A DNA stretch of 64,000 nt from Eukaryota sp. TZLM1-RC (Eukaryota > Metamonada: BaSk clade), in assembly GCA_040285825.1 (NCBI GenBank), contig JAUPSS010000004.1, forward strand, positions 3,204,550-3,268,549, written 5' to 3'. Position 1 is the first letter of the stretch. The number at the start of each line of letters is the position of its first letter. The translations under genes were made by a program, and so were the position numbers. Positions 1 to 10,679 of the stretch are shown here, piece after piece. The notes beneath the pieces were generated by a model that was not told the DNA's origin, searched no databases, and saw only the letters and a program-made list of their open reading frames with translations.

Positions 1-516
1 GAAGTGGAAAGACGTGATCCTAAATAAGAGCAGAAACCTTTATGGAGATCAACAACTTCACGTGCACAGGTAAAAACTACTTCCAGAACAGGCTAAGTAA
101 AAGAAAAAGCCTCCACTCTGATGTTAATGAATTCAAGAATAGCCGAAAACTTTCCAAGGGAGAAGAAAAAACCAGAAGGGAGAGAAGTAGATGTTGACGT
201 TGCAGTAAGTGGAGTTGGATTGAACTTGCAAGTGATTTCCCGGTTTTGTGGTTAGCAGAGCTTAGCCTAAAGTCACATCTAACAGAGTTGACTCTTAAAA
301 GTTTCCATGAACGGTTGGAGTGACTGCCATCCAATCATGCTCAAAACCTAATTCAGCAAAAGATGGCGAAGAAAAAAAGGACGCATCGTGAACATCAGGA
401 AGGACCGATGGAGTTCAGGCGCCAAGAATCGGGGTAAAATGAGACATTGAATATAATGAGAATATAAAATGCTTATGAAATGCGTTTAGGTTCTCGATTT
501 TGAAAAAGCAAAGAAT
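1..516. other. No recognisable gene
   Basis: Open frames here are short and none shows a motif I recognise. The stretch looks like decayed repeat sequence. It leads directly into the RING-finger inverted repeat that follows. Confidence 0.4.
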
Positions 517-685
517 TTGTCCCAATTTCTTCTCTCCCATGGTTGATCATCCAGGTAGTTTCTTGTGTATGTTACACAGAGGGTTGCTCCTTGAGCCTCG
601 TGCTCTTCCGTGTGGTCATTACTTTTGCCGTTCGTGCCTTGATGAGTAGTTGAGTTTGAACAAACTTGTTCTTCCTGTCCTCTGA
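517..685 (+). pseudogene. RING-finger gene fragment (arm 1 of inverted repeat)
   Basis: The frame from about 581 reads LPCGHYFCRSCLDE and then a stop where a Trp is expected. This is the C-terminal half of a C3HC4 RING domain of the E3 ubiquitin ligase type. The first Cys pair and the last Cys pair are missing or out of frame, so this is a relic. The same sequence, better preserved in its last Cys pair, lies in inverse orientation at 811-978. Confidence 0.6.
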
Positions 686-810
686 CGTTCTTAGTGTTCG
701 TTTGAGACAAGAAAACTTCCCAAGATCGACCGAATGAATAACATAGGGCTTCAGCACATCCTTCATTAGGTCTTCCAACTGATAGTTCCGTGATACTTCA
801 TGCGGAGATA

Positions 811-978
811 CTGCAGGATGGACAAGTTTGATTTAAACCCAACCACTCATCAAAACACTAACGGCAAAAGGAATGACCACACGGAAGAGTACGGAGCTCA
901 AGGAGCAACCCTCTGTGTACCATAAACAAGAAACTATATGGATGATCACCCATGGGAGAAAAGAAATTTGGACCAATT
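811..978 (-). pseudogene. RING-finger gene fragment (arm 2 of inverted repeat)
   Basis: Read on the minus strand from about 911 the frame gives LPCGHSFCR, a stop, then CFDEWLGLNQTCPSC, which covers the His/Cys core and final CPxC pair of a RING-HC finger. A TAG interrupts the zinc-ligand region. It is an inverted, diverged copy of 517-685 with a spacer of about 125 bp, and the homology extends beyond the coding part on the N-terminal side. Confidence 0.6.
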
Positions 979-989
979 TTCTGCTTGGG

Positions 990-1100
990 TCAAAAGCAGA
1001 TCAAGATTGTGTAGATGAAATCTTGGTTCAATGATAGTCGTTTCATCAGTTATGAATTAATTTAATTAAGTGTGCATGTTCAATAAATATCAGTTTTTTG
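990..1100 (+). mobile_element. 3' end of family-D non-LTR element
   Basis: The end of the reading frame (QADQD then EILVQ and a stop) and the following untranslated tail match the 3' end of the longer element at 48427-50165. Only the last hundred or so bases remain, as expected for a severely 5'-truncated retrotransposon insertion. Confidence 0.7.
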
Positions 1101-1387
1101 TTTCATTTTTAATTTGTTTGAAAAACTTTTGAGACCAATCTACAAATGCCTTAGTAGCATTTGGTAGATCCACTTAGATACATCAAGGCTTTGTTCTGTG
1201 AAAGCAGTAGGTGTATTCAAGTGAGGTAGCCCATTGATGAAGATCATGATCTTCTTTGTCAAATGACGATACATGTCTCTTACAGCCTGTGAGTAGACAT
1301 TGAGAAAGTGGAAAACTGGAGTGAATTTCACAGGGGAATGCATGGTATGTGAAATTCACAATATGCTCTCCAGGTGAATCCACAATT

Positions 1388-3273
1388 ATGTCCTCATCGG
1401 TACCCAAAACTCCCCGTTCTATTCCTGTTGATACATCAAGAAAGGTTCGCAAGACTACATCTGATGCTCCTAAAAAAATACGTCTAGAACCACCGTCGAT
1501 GTCCCAGAAGCGCTCTTGGGCACCAAGTGAACCCTCTGCTCGCTTAGCTGATCTTGGTGGTCTTGAATGTGTCAGTGACATAACAAAACTTGTACTTAAC
1601 CCGTTTAAACATAATGACCTCTACTCTTCTCTCCAAGTCACTCCTCCTAAAGGTATACTATTAACTGGACCTCCCGGTTGTGGGAAAACAGCTCTCGCTA
1701 ATGCTATTGGAGGAGAACTTGTAGATCTCAAAGTTAAATTCTACAAAGTTGCTGCTCCTGAAATTGTATCTGGGATGAGCGGGGAATCAGAGTCCAACAT
1801 TCGTTCTCTATTCGAGGAAGCCGTGTCCTCAGCCCCTTCTTTAATTTTCATTGATGAGGTAGATGCTATCGCCCCCAAGAGAGAATCCACTCCTCGAGAA
1901 ATGGAGAAGAGAATTGTTTCACAACTCTTGTCTTCTATTGATTCATTAGAGGACGTTCCTGTTGATAAGTCAGTAATAATTATCGCTGCTACGTCTAGAC
2001 CAGAGTCCATTGATCCTGCATTGAGGAGGACAGGAAGGTTTGATAGAGAAATATGTTTAAAAGTACCATCACAAAAACAACGATGTCACTTATTACATGT
2101 GTTATCCCAGAAAAAAGGAATTGATCTTTCAAGCACAGAAATTGAAGAATTATCGAGAAAAACACCTGGCTATGTCGGGGCTGATGTTGAGGTTCTCATA
2201 AGAGAAGCAGGGTGGGCTGCCGTTGATCGGTTGTTAGAAGCTGACGAGGATGCAATGTCTGCGAGTAATCCTATGGTCACGCTGGATGACTTCCAGGAGG
2301 CAGTGGGGAAAGTACAACCAACAGCTAAGCGAGAAGGTTTCGCCACTGTACCTGATGTCACGTGGGATGACGTGGGGGCTTTGGATGACGTTCACACACA
2401 GTTAAAAACTTCTATTTTAGAACCAATAAGGCAGCCTGAAAAGTTTGAGGCATTGGGACTTCCGATTTCTACTGGAGTTTTGTTATATGGACCACCAGGT
2501 ATGCTACAACCACTCGTTTTCCTTTAACCTTAGGCTGTGGCAAAACCTTGCTCGCAAAGGCTATTTCTAATGAATCTGGTGCCAATTTTATTTACATTAA
2601 GGGTCCAGAACTTTTAAACAAGTATGTGGGAGAATCTGAACGTGCTGTTCGCGTTGTCTTTGAACGTGCCCGTCTCTCTGCCCCTTGCATCATTTTCTTT
2701 GATGAACTTGATGCACTCTGTCCGAAACGTTCAGGAGAGGGTAATCAAGCCTCTGAACGTGTTGTCAACCAATTGCTTACCGAAATGGATGGTCTTGACA
2801 GTAACCGTCAAGTTTTTGTTATTGCAGCCACAAATAGGCCTGATATTATTGATTCCGCCATGCTAAGGCCAGGACGTTTGGACTTATTGATTTACGTTCC
2901 TTTACCAAACGAAAATGGAAGGAAACAAATCATCTGCAAGCTAACTTCAAAGCTCTCAAAGTCTTCTGACGTCAACTCCATGACATTGGATCTTCTCGCT
3001 CGCAAAACCGATGGCTTTTCTGGTGCAGATTTGTCCATGTTGGTAAGAGAATCGGCTATGTTTGCACTTAAAGAATCACTAGACAAGAATGTTTCTGCAA
3101 TGGTTTCGCGAAGGCACTTCCTGGAAACTCTCAATGGTGGTCGAATTCTTCCTTCTGTAAATGAATCTGCTAAAATGCGCTATGATTCGCTGACAAAAAA
3201 GCTGCGGCAACGGAGGGTGTCAGGACTTGATGAAAAGAATGGAGCTTGTGAAAATCTCGATTTAAATATGTGA
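1388..3273 (+). CDS. NVL: NVL/Rix7-type AAA ATPase (ribosome biogenesis)
   Basis: Exons 1388-2498 and 2534-3273 join across a 35-nt GT..AG intron and give 616 residues. The protein has two AAA modules. D1 carries the Walker A motif GPPGCGKTA and Walker B IFIDEVDA. D2 opens with TWDDVGALDDV, has its Walker A GPPGCGKTL created exactly by splicing, then VGESERAVR, IIFFDELDALCPKR and ATNRPDIID. The D2 sequence fits nuclear VCP-like proteins (NVL, yeast Rix7) better than Cdc48. That family remodels pre-60S ribosomal particles in the nucleolus. The N-terminal region before D1 is short (about 50 residues). I chose the first in-frame ATG at 1388; the frame upstream to 1349 has only GTG. Confidence 0.88.
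2499..2533 (+). other. 35-nt spliceosomal intron in NVL
   Basis: The intron begins GTATGC and ends CTTAG with TTTAAC close to the acceptor. Removing it restores the D2 Walker A motif GPPGCGKT, which is strong protein-level support for the boundaries. Confidence 0.9.
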
Positions 3274-3987
3274 CTATGTAAGCTGAATATTTAAATAGAG
3301 TTTATTTATTTATTGGTGTAGTTTTAGGGTCACTAGTTAGTCTTGATAGTTTTTTATAAAATACTTTATTTTGGTTATGTCTAGATGATTGTAATTAAGA
3401 ACAATAATTAGATTCAACATTGAATATTCTTCATGTGTAAAGTCAAGGACCTTCTGTAAAGAAAAGTTCAATAAAAATGTCCTGAACAGCAGTCTTTAGG
3501 GTAATTGCTAAAGTGACAAGGAAAGTTAACAAATTTTGAATTTAATGAATCTGCATGTTGTATTCCATTATATAACATTTCAGGAAAAATTAATAAGTTC
3601 AGTTTTGGGAAGGCTGTGTTAATCATGAGATAATGAAATATGTATCTAAAAAATGGATGTGGACCATCCCAAATGGAAGTTCAAAGCTCCAGTTGTCGTG
3701 AAATTCAACAACTTTGATGTTCAACCACAAATTTTGTGGTTTCCAATCCTTGTTCAAGTAATATCAATTGCAGAATCTGAAATCAATTGTCCCAAAGTGT
3801 GGGTTTTTGTAAGTGATTTTCATTGTTCAGTGATTGTGGTTGGACAATTCAATAAATCAGTATGATCAGGATATCTCTGTTTTTTTAATTGAAAAAGTCT
3901 GACAGACCCTTCATAAACAATTATTTCAAAAGACTTAATCTGTGTTTATTTTATTGAATAGATCTACAATTGTGCAAACAAAAAACC
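3274..3987. other. Intergenic, NVL to CCT2
   Basis: Convergent 3' ends of NVL and CCT2. A 70-codon frame at 3653-3865 shows no family motif and is probably chance. AATAAA-like signals near 3470 and 3950 may serve the two genes. Confidence 0.4.
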
Positions 3988-5609
3988 TTATTCCTCACGT
4001 TGACGAGGAGCAGTTTTGACAATATCATCAACTCGCAAAATTAATTCAGCGGCTTCGGTGGCACTATTCACAACATGGCGTTTGACCCTAAGTGACTCAG
4101 TAACACCAAGTTCGGCCATATCAAAGGGAACACCATCATCAACATTGATACCAAAAGTAGATTTTCCTTGTGAATGGAGGGCTTTAAGCTGATGGACCAA
4201 ATCAGTACCATCCAGACCAGCATTATCAGCAATAATAGTTGGTAATCTGGAGAGAGCAGTAGCAAAGGCAGACAATGCTAAAGCTTTCTTGCCGGCGGTT
4301 TTACGGGCTTCGTCTTCTACTGCCCTAGCCATGAGCATCTCAGCAGAACCTCCACCGTAGACAATACGTGGATCTTTAACTGCTTGTGTAAGAACACAGA
4401 AAGCATCATGAAGGGCACGTTCAGCTTCGTCTAAGAGTTGTTCTGAAGCACCACGGAGTACCACTGTGCAAGCGGCACCCTTACCACAACCTGAGAATCT
4501 GATGAGACGATCTTCACCAACCATGATTTCAGAGACGTTGGCTGCTTCACCAAGAACTTCAGGGTTAGGCTCATCAAATGTGGAAACAATTTCGGCTCCC
4601 AAAACAGCAGCAAGTCGTTCAACACCTTCAAAATCGGCATGTTCAATAGACATTATACCCTTATCAGCCAAGAGCTGCTCAGGCAAGCTATAAATAAGTT
4701 GTCTATTGACAAAAACATTACACCCATGAGCAGCAATGTTTTCTACCTTTTGTGTCATTTTCTGACGTTCAGCAGTTTCAATCTGAGCAACTCCGTCGCT
4801 GGAAGAAGTACGAACACGTGCACCGAAGATCTTAATCTTATCGGTATCCATTGGAGTATTGGCAACCAAGATTTTTGCATTTTGAATAGATTTGGGCTGT
4901 CCTACACCAATCTTCTTGTCCAGCATGAACCCTTCTTCAAGGAAGGAATCGGAGAGAGAACCACCCAATTTCTTAATGTAGGCGATGTGATCGAGGTGAC
5001 TCATAGCATCCTTTCCAAGTCTCAAAATCGCATCAACGGCCAATTGAGCGAAATGATCTTTGGATTGATAGAGGATTTTGGATGATAACGTGGTTGAAGC
5101 TATTTTGAAGAGATCCCGTCTGAAAGCCTCAGAGTCTGATTCATGATTCTGAGAGGCAGCAGTGAGGGCCTCAACAGCGACTTTCTGGGCAGTGCGGAAA
5201 CCGTCAATGATGAGTTGGGGGTGGAGTTTTTTATCAATCAGCTTTTCTGCTTCACGCAGCAACTCTCCAGCAAAGACACAGACTGAAGTTGTACCATCAC
5301 CGACATCATCATCTTGTACGCGAGAAATATCAATGAGTACCTTAGCAGCAGGGTTTTCGATATAGAGAGATCGAAGGATTGTAGCTCCATCATTAGTGAC
5401 TTTAAGATCACGAGGATTTGTCATAGACTGTAAGATCTTATCCATTCCACGAGGTCCTAATGTAGTTTTCACAAGATCGCTGATGGCGATAGCGCCTACG
5501 AAGATTTCAAGTCTTGCATTCTCTCCTTTGCTCTCCTGAGCTCCCTCACCAAGCACTCTAACAGGTTCCAGGCTCTGAGATAAACGCCTAGGAGACTCTG
5601 GCACACCAT
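3988..5609 (-). CDS. CCT2: T-complex protein 1 subunit beta (CCT2)
   Basis: This is the beta subunit of the cytosolic TRiC/CCT chaperonin, which folds actin, tubulin and other proteins. The protein has the group II signatures [20 protein letters not shown] and [15 protein letters not shown] near the N-terminus and [13 protein letters not shown] in the equatorial domain. Overall similarity is to CCT2. The long frame has no ATG at its 5' end. A start at 5609 followed at once by a 32-nt intron (5606-5575) gives [14 protein letters not shown], which aligns with the known CCT2 start, and a total of 529 residues, the usual length. The out-of-frame continuation of that ATG supports the intron. Confidence 0.93.
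5575..5606 (-). other. 32-nt intron right after the CCT2 start codon
   Basis: Begins GTGTGCC and ends TCTCAG. It separates the ATG from the second codon. The evidence is the match of the spliced N-terminus to CCT2 proteins and the lack of any other in-frame ATG. Confidence 0.75.
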
Positions 5610-5935
5610 TGATGAAGTGTTTATTTATATGGAAGTAATTGAGTTAATTCTTGAACAGAGAAATTTATGATTCTTGATAAATTGTGTTTCCTTATCAAAA
5701 CAACTTACTGAGAAATCACACATCTTAAAAGTGAAACCATTGGTTTTTCTATTTGATAAATCAGTAACACAAATATTGTTTATTTTGAAGTATTATCGGT
5801 TTTCACAAATAGCTGTTAGAATCAATTTTACGGGAATTTGTCCCTGAAATGAAATGTTTGCTGCAAAAAATCCTTCAATTTATTGAAACAAAACAAGCCT
5901 CCATGGATCATCTTGAATTTATTTCCCATTAATTA
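5610..5935. other. Intergenic, upstream of CCT2
   Basis: AT-rich spacer holding the CCT2 promoter and the 3' end of the next minus-strand gene. No coding signal seen. Confidence 0.4.
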
Positions 5936-6145
5936 TTAAGGATGAGGTTCACCGTAGATTGTTGAATCTCGTTCTCGTTGTCTTAATGCTTCTAGTCCTC
6001 GTCCCCTAAAGTACTGTTCTTTGTCCTTTTTTTCAACCATTCTAGTTGCTGGATGTCCCTCTGGTACATTGAGATCTTCTCTTCGAGTAGGGAGTTCCTC
6101 AAGCTCCTTCAGTCTATCAGCTGCTTTTTGTCCCTTTTGACTCAT
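5936..6145 (-). CDS. Small charged hypothetical protein
   Basis: A 69-residue frame starting MSQKGQKAADRLKELEEL and ending YGEPHP. It is rich in Lys, Arg and Glu, probably helical in its first third, and has no signal peptide or membrane segment. I do not recognise the family. It sits between two host genes on the same strand, and its codon use looks like theirs, so it is probably real. The ATG at 6145 is chosen because upstream in-frame codons are AT-rich and uncharacteristic of coding sequence. Confidence 0.55.
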   Translation of the reverse strand: MSQKGQKAADRLKELEELPTRREDLNVPEGHPATRMVEKKDKEQYFRGRGLEALRQRERDSTIYGEPHP

Positions 6146-6320
6146 TGTTGAAGTAATAGTGAAGAAAAACTGAAACAATTGTAAGAAACCTTAGAAAAGA
6201 TACCATATTTTTATATTTCTTCACAGTTCTGAAACTTTATGATTCCAGTGTTCAACACATTATACCACAAGCATTATAAAATGATTCCAAAAAAACACAA
6301 ATTTATACAAAATTTACAAA

Positions 6321-7689
6321 CTAAAAACCATACACACAATTTGAAAACTCCTTAAAATCAATATACTCAATTCCACAAAGGAAAACTCTTCTAACACATC
6401 CATCAATTGACGGAGTTTTTACCTGCACATTAATATTTCTATAATACTGTTCAAATAAAGCCTCATCAGCTTTTAAATTCTGCACAGCCTTCCTCATTGA
6501 AGCTCCAGAGAGGTCATCAATGCTATAGAAACTACGAGCTCGATACTCTAGTTGCCAAAGTGGGAATCTTCTGGCATTTGAAATTTCGAGATCCAAATAA
6601 TATTGGTAATAATCTAAAAGCTGTCCAGTCTCAGTATCATATTCATAGAGCCGTATAGCCGGGTTATTACCAAAGTAAATGGGTGTGGCTTCAGGTAAGA
6701 CAGCAGGTGCCACGAGGACCGGCAGAGTTGAACCATCAACAGTAAATAGTCTAAAAGAGTCTGAATGTTCTGAGGTGAGAGTGAGGAGATAGCAAACCAT
6801 GGGAAGCGAGGTAGACAGTCAAGATGTCAAGATATTCCTCAAGAATATTCAACAGTTTGGAGTGATGAGAATTCATCATGTCTCTTTCTAGTGGTCTGTT
6901 CCCCTTACTTCCAGGAGGCACATGTGACGAGATCAAGACTTTCTTACCCTCAGTACGCAGTTTGGCAAGTTCATTCTCTAGCCATTTGAACTGGTCGGCA
7001 GGATCAGGTACACCTTCTGTGGTGAAATTAAATGAAGAGAAACTACATACCAGATGACTTATCGTACATTACCCAATAATTAGAGTTGAGTACTAAAAAG
7101 CTATACTTTTGGTTCATATCGATCCTGAAATATCCACCTTTTAGAAAGTTCTCTGTTTGAGAAGGAGGAATAAAATCACGCCAGAACGATAAAGTATTGT
7201 GGTAGACAAATGATCCACCCTTAGACCACTGATGTGCAGGGAAAACATCATCTGGGGTAAGTTTGAGGAGAGAAATATACGATTTCCAAATGTCGGAATA
7301 ATTTGTGTAGACGGAAAACTTGAGCGTAACAGTTGTGTCAAGTTTCTGTTAGCTTCTGTTACAGTATTTTCATCATTATCAATGAACTTTAGAACTAGTT
7401 TGTGTGGCATAATATCACCGGTGTATAGGAGGAAATCGGGATTGGGGTTTATGGATTTCATAAAGTTAAGTAGAGATTCAACAAGTAGGTCCGGAGTATC
7501 GCATTGAAAATCGCCAAACAAACCGGCACTTCCCTCGCCTAGATAACAACCGCCGTTTGATGGATCAGAGTTGACACGATAAAACCATTGGGAGTGGATA
7601 TCAGCAACTTGCCAAAAGTAACCTACACGAGCACAAGATAATGAAGTGATGAAGCTAAGAAGACAGACGACCTTTAAAAAAGTAGGCAT
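6321..7689 (-). CDS. Secreted acid sphingomyelinase-like phosphodiesterase
   Basis: Four exons (7689-7281, 7251-7051, 7016-6798, 6769-6321) give 425 residues after removal of introns of 29, 34 and 28 nt. The protein starts with a signal peptide (MPTFLKVVCLLSFITSLSCA) followed by a calcineurin-like metallophosphoesterase domain. Metal-ligand motifs appear in family order: DIH, TGD, GNHD (made by splicing intron 1), SSHVPPG and SHEHSD (made by splicing intron 3). The C-terminal half has the PAIRLYEYD and LDYYQYYLDL signatures of the SMPDL3/ASM family. No saposin domain precedes the catalytic domain, so it is SMPDL3-like. The likely location is lysosome or outside the cell; the substrate is probably a phosphodiester or nucleotide and cannot be read from sequence. 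Confidence 0.87.
6770..6797 (-). other. 28-nt intron 3 of the phosphodiesterase gene
   Basis: Begins GTTTGC and ends CTCAG. Splicing restores the HxH metal-binding motif (SHEHSDS) and the reading frame. Confidence 0.85.
7017..7050 (-). other. 34-nt intron 2 of the phosphodiesterase gene
   Basis: Begins GTATGT and ends CACAG. Splicing joins the YWVMYDKSS exon to the GVPDPADQFKWLE exon in frame. Confidence 0.85.
7252..7280 (-). other. 29-nt intron 1 of the phosphodiesterase gene
   Basis: Begins GTATAT and ends CCCAG. Splicing creates the invariant GNHD motif of metallophosphoesterases. Confidence 0.9.
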
Positions 7690-7818
7690 AAGCAGTGTTT
7701 GATTTTTTACCACTTTGCAAACCTGTGTAATTCACCTGTGGTGTCAATAATAGGTGAATTTTAATTCTCACCTCACAAATTTCTCACATCTTCTTTTTAC
7801 TGTCCTTTATTCACTTCT

Positions 7819-7989
7819 ATGGGGGCCACTATCGACTTATTGCTGTCTGGTAATGATCTTAGGCGCCTCAAAGTACACGCTAGCAAAGACACAAAGATTC
7901 GTGCGGTGTACACCTTAGTCTTCCTTGAGAAAACACAACAAGACGTTGCTGAATTCAACTGCAATGGAAATGTGTTTTTATTTGGGTAG
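7819..7989 (+). pseudogene. Helix-turn-helix fragment, probable Tc1/mariner-type transposase N-terminus
   Basis: A 56-codon frame contains KIRAVYTLVFLEKTQQDVAE, which has the spacing of the homeodomain-like DNA-binding helix-turn-helix at the start of Tc1/mariner and IS630 transposases. It then meets a stop. The matching catalytic C-terminus may be the fragment at 9246-9651, separated from it by a non-LTR insertion. The link is inferred from position and family. Confidence 0.35.
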
Positions 7990-8431
7990 TCATGAATTTT
8001 CATGATCACACTACTAAGATGTGCAGAATATTTTGGTTTAACCTATGTACATCTTGTTTTTATATAATCAACCAAAGGGTCTCAAAATCTCATCATTTCA
8101 ATACATAAGAGCAAATATTTTTTCTTTTGGATTACCTGCTGCATTGTAAATAGTCAAATCTGATGTCAAAACAGTTTTTGTTTTTTTCTGAGTGTAAATC
8201 ATTTATTTGCATTTGGAACTATTATTCATTACTCAAAATTTGTTTCTTGTAAACAAACACAAGATGGAACTATAAACATTTCATCATGGGTGACACTATT
8301 TCATGATCAACATTAGGTTCCTGTTAGTAAGATCTGCGACTTTTTATAAAGAAAACCATGAACTCAGACAAGTTCATGTTTATTATTCGTCAAATACTGT
8401 TCAAAAATAAAAAAAATAAAAAAATATCTCA
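7990..8431. other. AT-rich spacer before element A1
   Basis: No gene seen. It ends in an A-rich run (about 8404-8429) directly at the 5' boundary of A1, resembling the A-rich seam inside the longer copies A2 and A3. Confidence 0.4.
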
Positions 8432-9240
8432 GTAACCAAGGCCATTTGGTCTTCACTTAACAAATGAAGCTTGGAAACAAAACATGCGTTTGAGATTAGG
8501 GCTGTATCCAAGTGGTCTTTTGGATAATTCTGTTTGTATTTGTAACGAAAAACCTACTGCCAATTTCCGTCATGTTGTTAGTTGTAAGAAATTTCTTCAA
8601 TATCGCTCAGTTCTTCATAATGCCGTTCGTGATGTGACATATGAGATGTTTAAGTGTTACAATTTTAGTTGCAAAGTAGAACCGTTGTTGAAGCATTATA
8701 GCGATAATAATCTGTTTAATTCATGTCGAGGTGATTGAATTGCTCCTTTTGTAGTTTTCCTCTCAAGCTGTTGTTGATTTTACTACAGTTGATCCCTTTG
8801 CTTTTATTTATCGTGATGATGTTTTACTTAGTTCTAATGGTCATTTAAACAAGGCTGAGGATCGTAAAAGAGACAAATATACTGAGATATTAAATGATTT
8901 AAATCAAAACCTTTACTCGAAGTTTTCGTTGGTTCCTTTTGTCTTCTCGATTTTTGGCAACATTGGACAGTCTGCCTTGAATTTTCTCAATGATTTTGGT
9001 AATTTATGTCGTTCAAGTAGTAAAAATTTTGCAGGGAATTTATGGAAGAATCGTATCATTTTTGCTTTGTATAGAAGTGTTCCCACATACTTAAATTTAA
9101 TGATGTCCAAGCTGTATAAGGATTCATCAAGAGTTGGCGTGGAGAATTTTGCTTCTTATGTGTTTTAGTTTGTTTTGTTTAGTTTTTTTTCTGCGTAGAA
9201 AATTAAGATAATGTCTGATAAATAAATAAATAAAAACAAA
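8432..9240 (+). mobile_element. Non-LTR retrotransposon 3' end, family A, copy A1 (degenerate)
   Basis: This is the C-terminal part of a non-LTR retrotransposon protein. It has the zinc knuckle CICNEKPTANFRHVVSC (CxCx9Hx3C), the block LHNAVRDVTYEMFKCYN and a restriction-like endonuclease region. Compared with copies at 17362 and 29686 it has a stop (RRGD then TGA) and a one-base insertion just after, so it cannot encode the full domain. The 3' end is A-rich. The 5' end is truncated at a point preceded by an A-rich run. Confidence 0.8.
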
Positions 9241-9245
9241 AAATA

Positions 9246-9651
9246 CCGCACAGGATATGTAAGTTTTCTACAATGTTTACTGCATCATAAATTATTATCA
9301 ATTGAAGGAGGAGCTAGATCAATAGTGGTTGTTGATGGATGCAATATTCATAAAAGTGCATACATTTTCAGGGCTGTAAAATTGGCTGGCTTAAAATATT
9401 TGATTTTACCACCGTATTCTCCTGATTGTAACCCAATAGAAGCGTATTTTGGTCTGCTTAGAAGAAAAGTCAGAGACGATTCGTTACACAGCCCACTGCA
9501 AGGTGTGAATCTTTTACAGCAGCTATTACGTACAATGAATTTTAATTGCAGCAATTTATTTGACCATAGTGGCTGGAAGGATTTTTGCCCATTCAGATCA
9601 CCATACTTGCATGGTATAAAGGCAAACTTTTTCAAAGATCATTTGGATTGA
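9246..9651 (+). pseudogene. DDE transposase C-terminal fragment (Tc1/mariner-like)
   Basis: The frame is open from about 9246 and includes VVVDGCNIHKSA, then LPPYSPDCNPIEAYFGLLRR, the classic DDE_3 block with the third catalytic acidic residue (Glu of NPIE). The protein ends at 9651. The first catalytic Asp and the DNA-binding domain are absent, and A1 ends right at its 5' boundary. The helix-turn-helix fragment at 7819 may be the missing N-terminus. Confidence 0.75.
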
Positions 9652-9763
9652 ATAAAGTTTTGATTAAAAATGTATTAAAAATAAAACACTTTTAATTGAT
9701 TTTGTATTGAAAATAAAAAAAAAGAACTTTTATCTTCAAAAAACCAATACTATTGTACTACTA

Positions 9764-10248
9764 TTAATCAGTATGCTGAGTGTCTTCCGCAGCAGCCACT
9801 CTTTTGAAAGCTTCATTTGCGTCACTGGATAAGGCAGCTTCTGAACTAGTTCTTTTACCCAAGCTGATAACAAAACAATTTAACTTCTTGAGAAAAGTAG
9901 ACTCAAGTACATCAAGTAATTCAAGTACTTGTTCTCTAATCTTGAATAATTGAGCGGCTGAATATTGAGCTACCTGTTCAGCCAATTCAACCGAAAACAG
10001 ATTGTTTTTTGCATCACCCAGGAAGGGTATGATGGACTCAGGAATCCTGGTGATGCTTCCCTTTCCCTCGTTGATTATCTCCAACCAAGTGTTCCACAGG
10101 TGGTCAGCAAGTACCACCTTGTGACTGTTTCAACGTCTTGGTATAGAAGACCGATGGTAGTAGCACCAAAACGTCGAGCTCCAAATACTAGATAGTAATA
10201 AAGTTGGATTTGTACGGAATTGGGTGTACCAGATGCAACTAAAGACAT
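9764..10248 (-). CDS. Hypothetical protein, one frame break
   Basis: The frame starts at ATG 10248 (MSLVASGTPNSVQ), runs to about 10140, then continues in another frame (VVLADHLWNTWLEI) to a stop at 9764, for about 155-160 residues. The change of frame could be a very short GT..AG intron (17 or 71 nt candidates exist) or a mutation. The second half is mainly helical and Leu/Glu-rich (LFKIREQVLELLDVLE), suggesting a coiled coil. I do not recognise the family. Neighbours on both sides are mobile elements. Confidence 0.45.
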
Positions 10249-10512
10249 AATATTTATGAAAGTGAATGAAATGTGAGGTGAATGTGAAAGAGGGAGTGAT
10301 ATCTATTTGAGATGAAATTCACAGACGTTGCTTCCTGAGTTAATTTTAACAATTTTTCTAATTCAAAAACAAATTCTCAAAAGTAAAGTTTGGTAAATGA
10401 TCTTTCGGTGTGAAAGAGTACATTAACCGTGCATGACGTGTACTTTTACATGAAAGTCTTCTCATTAACCACAAACAACCGTTACCATTCATTAATTCAG
10501 AAAATCGCCAAA

Positions 10513-10650
10513 TGATGATCTGCGCAGTATACCTGCACAGTACACCTGAAAGCAATGTAATTTATTACGAAGGCAAAAGGGTTTCCTTCGACTTAAGCGC
10601 TAGAGCACAATTGTACATTATGCTAGAATAACCTAAAACTATATAAACTA
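10513..10650. repeat. Possible diverged solo LTR
   Basis: The block GTAATTTATTACGAAG followed by a TTC..CTTAAGC segment matches the central part of the 154-bp LTR at 34728-34881 in the same spacing. The rest has diverged and the ends are uncertain. No internal gypsy sequence lies next to it, so a solo LTR is the simplest reading. Confidence 0.4.
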
Positions 10651-10679
10651 TTCGATAGCTTAAGAGAAGAAATATCCAG

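Noticed and set aside
10105-10145. 17-nt intron in the hypothetical gene at 9764-10248
   Set aside because: The segment has GT..AG ends but is far shorter than the other introns and no family alignment supports it; a frameshift is equally likely.
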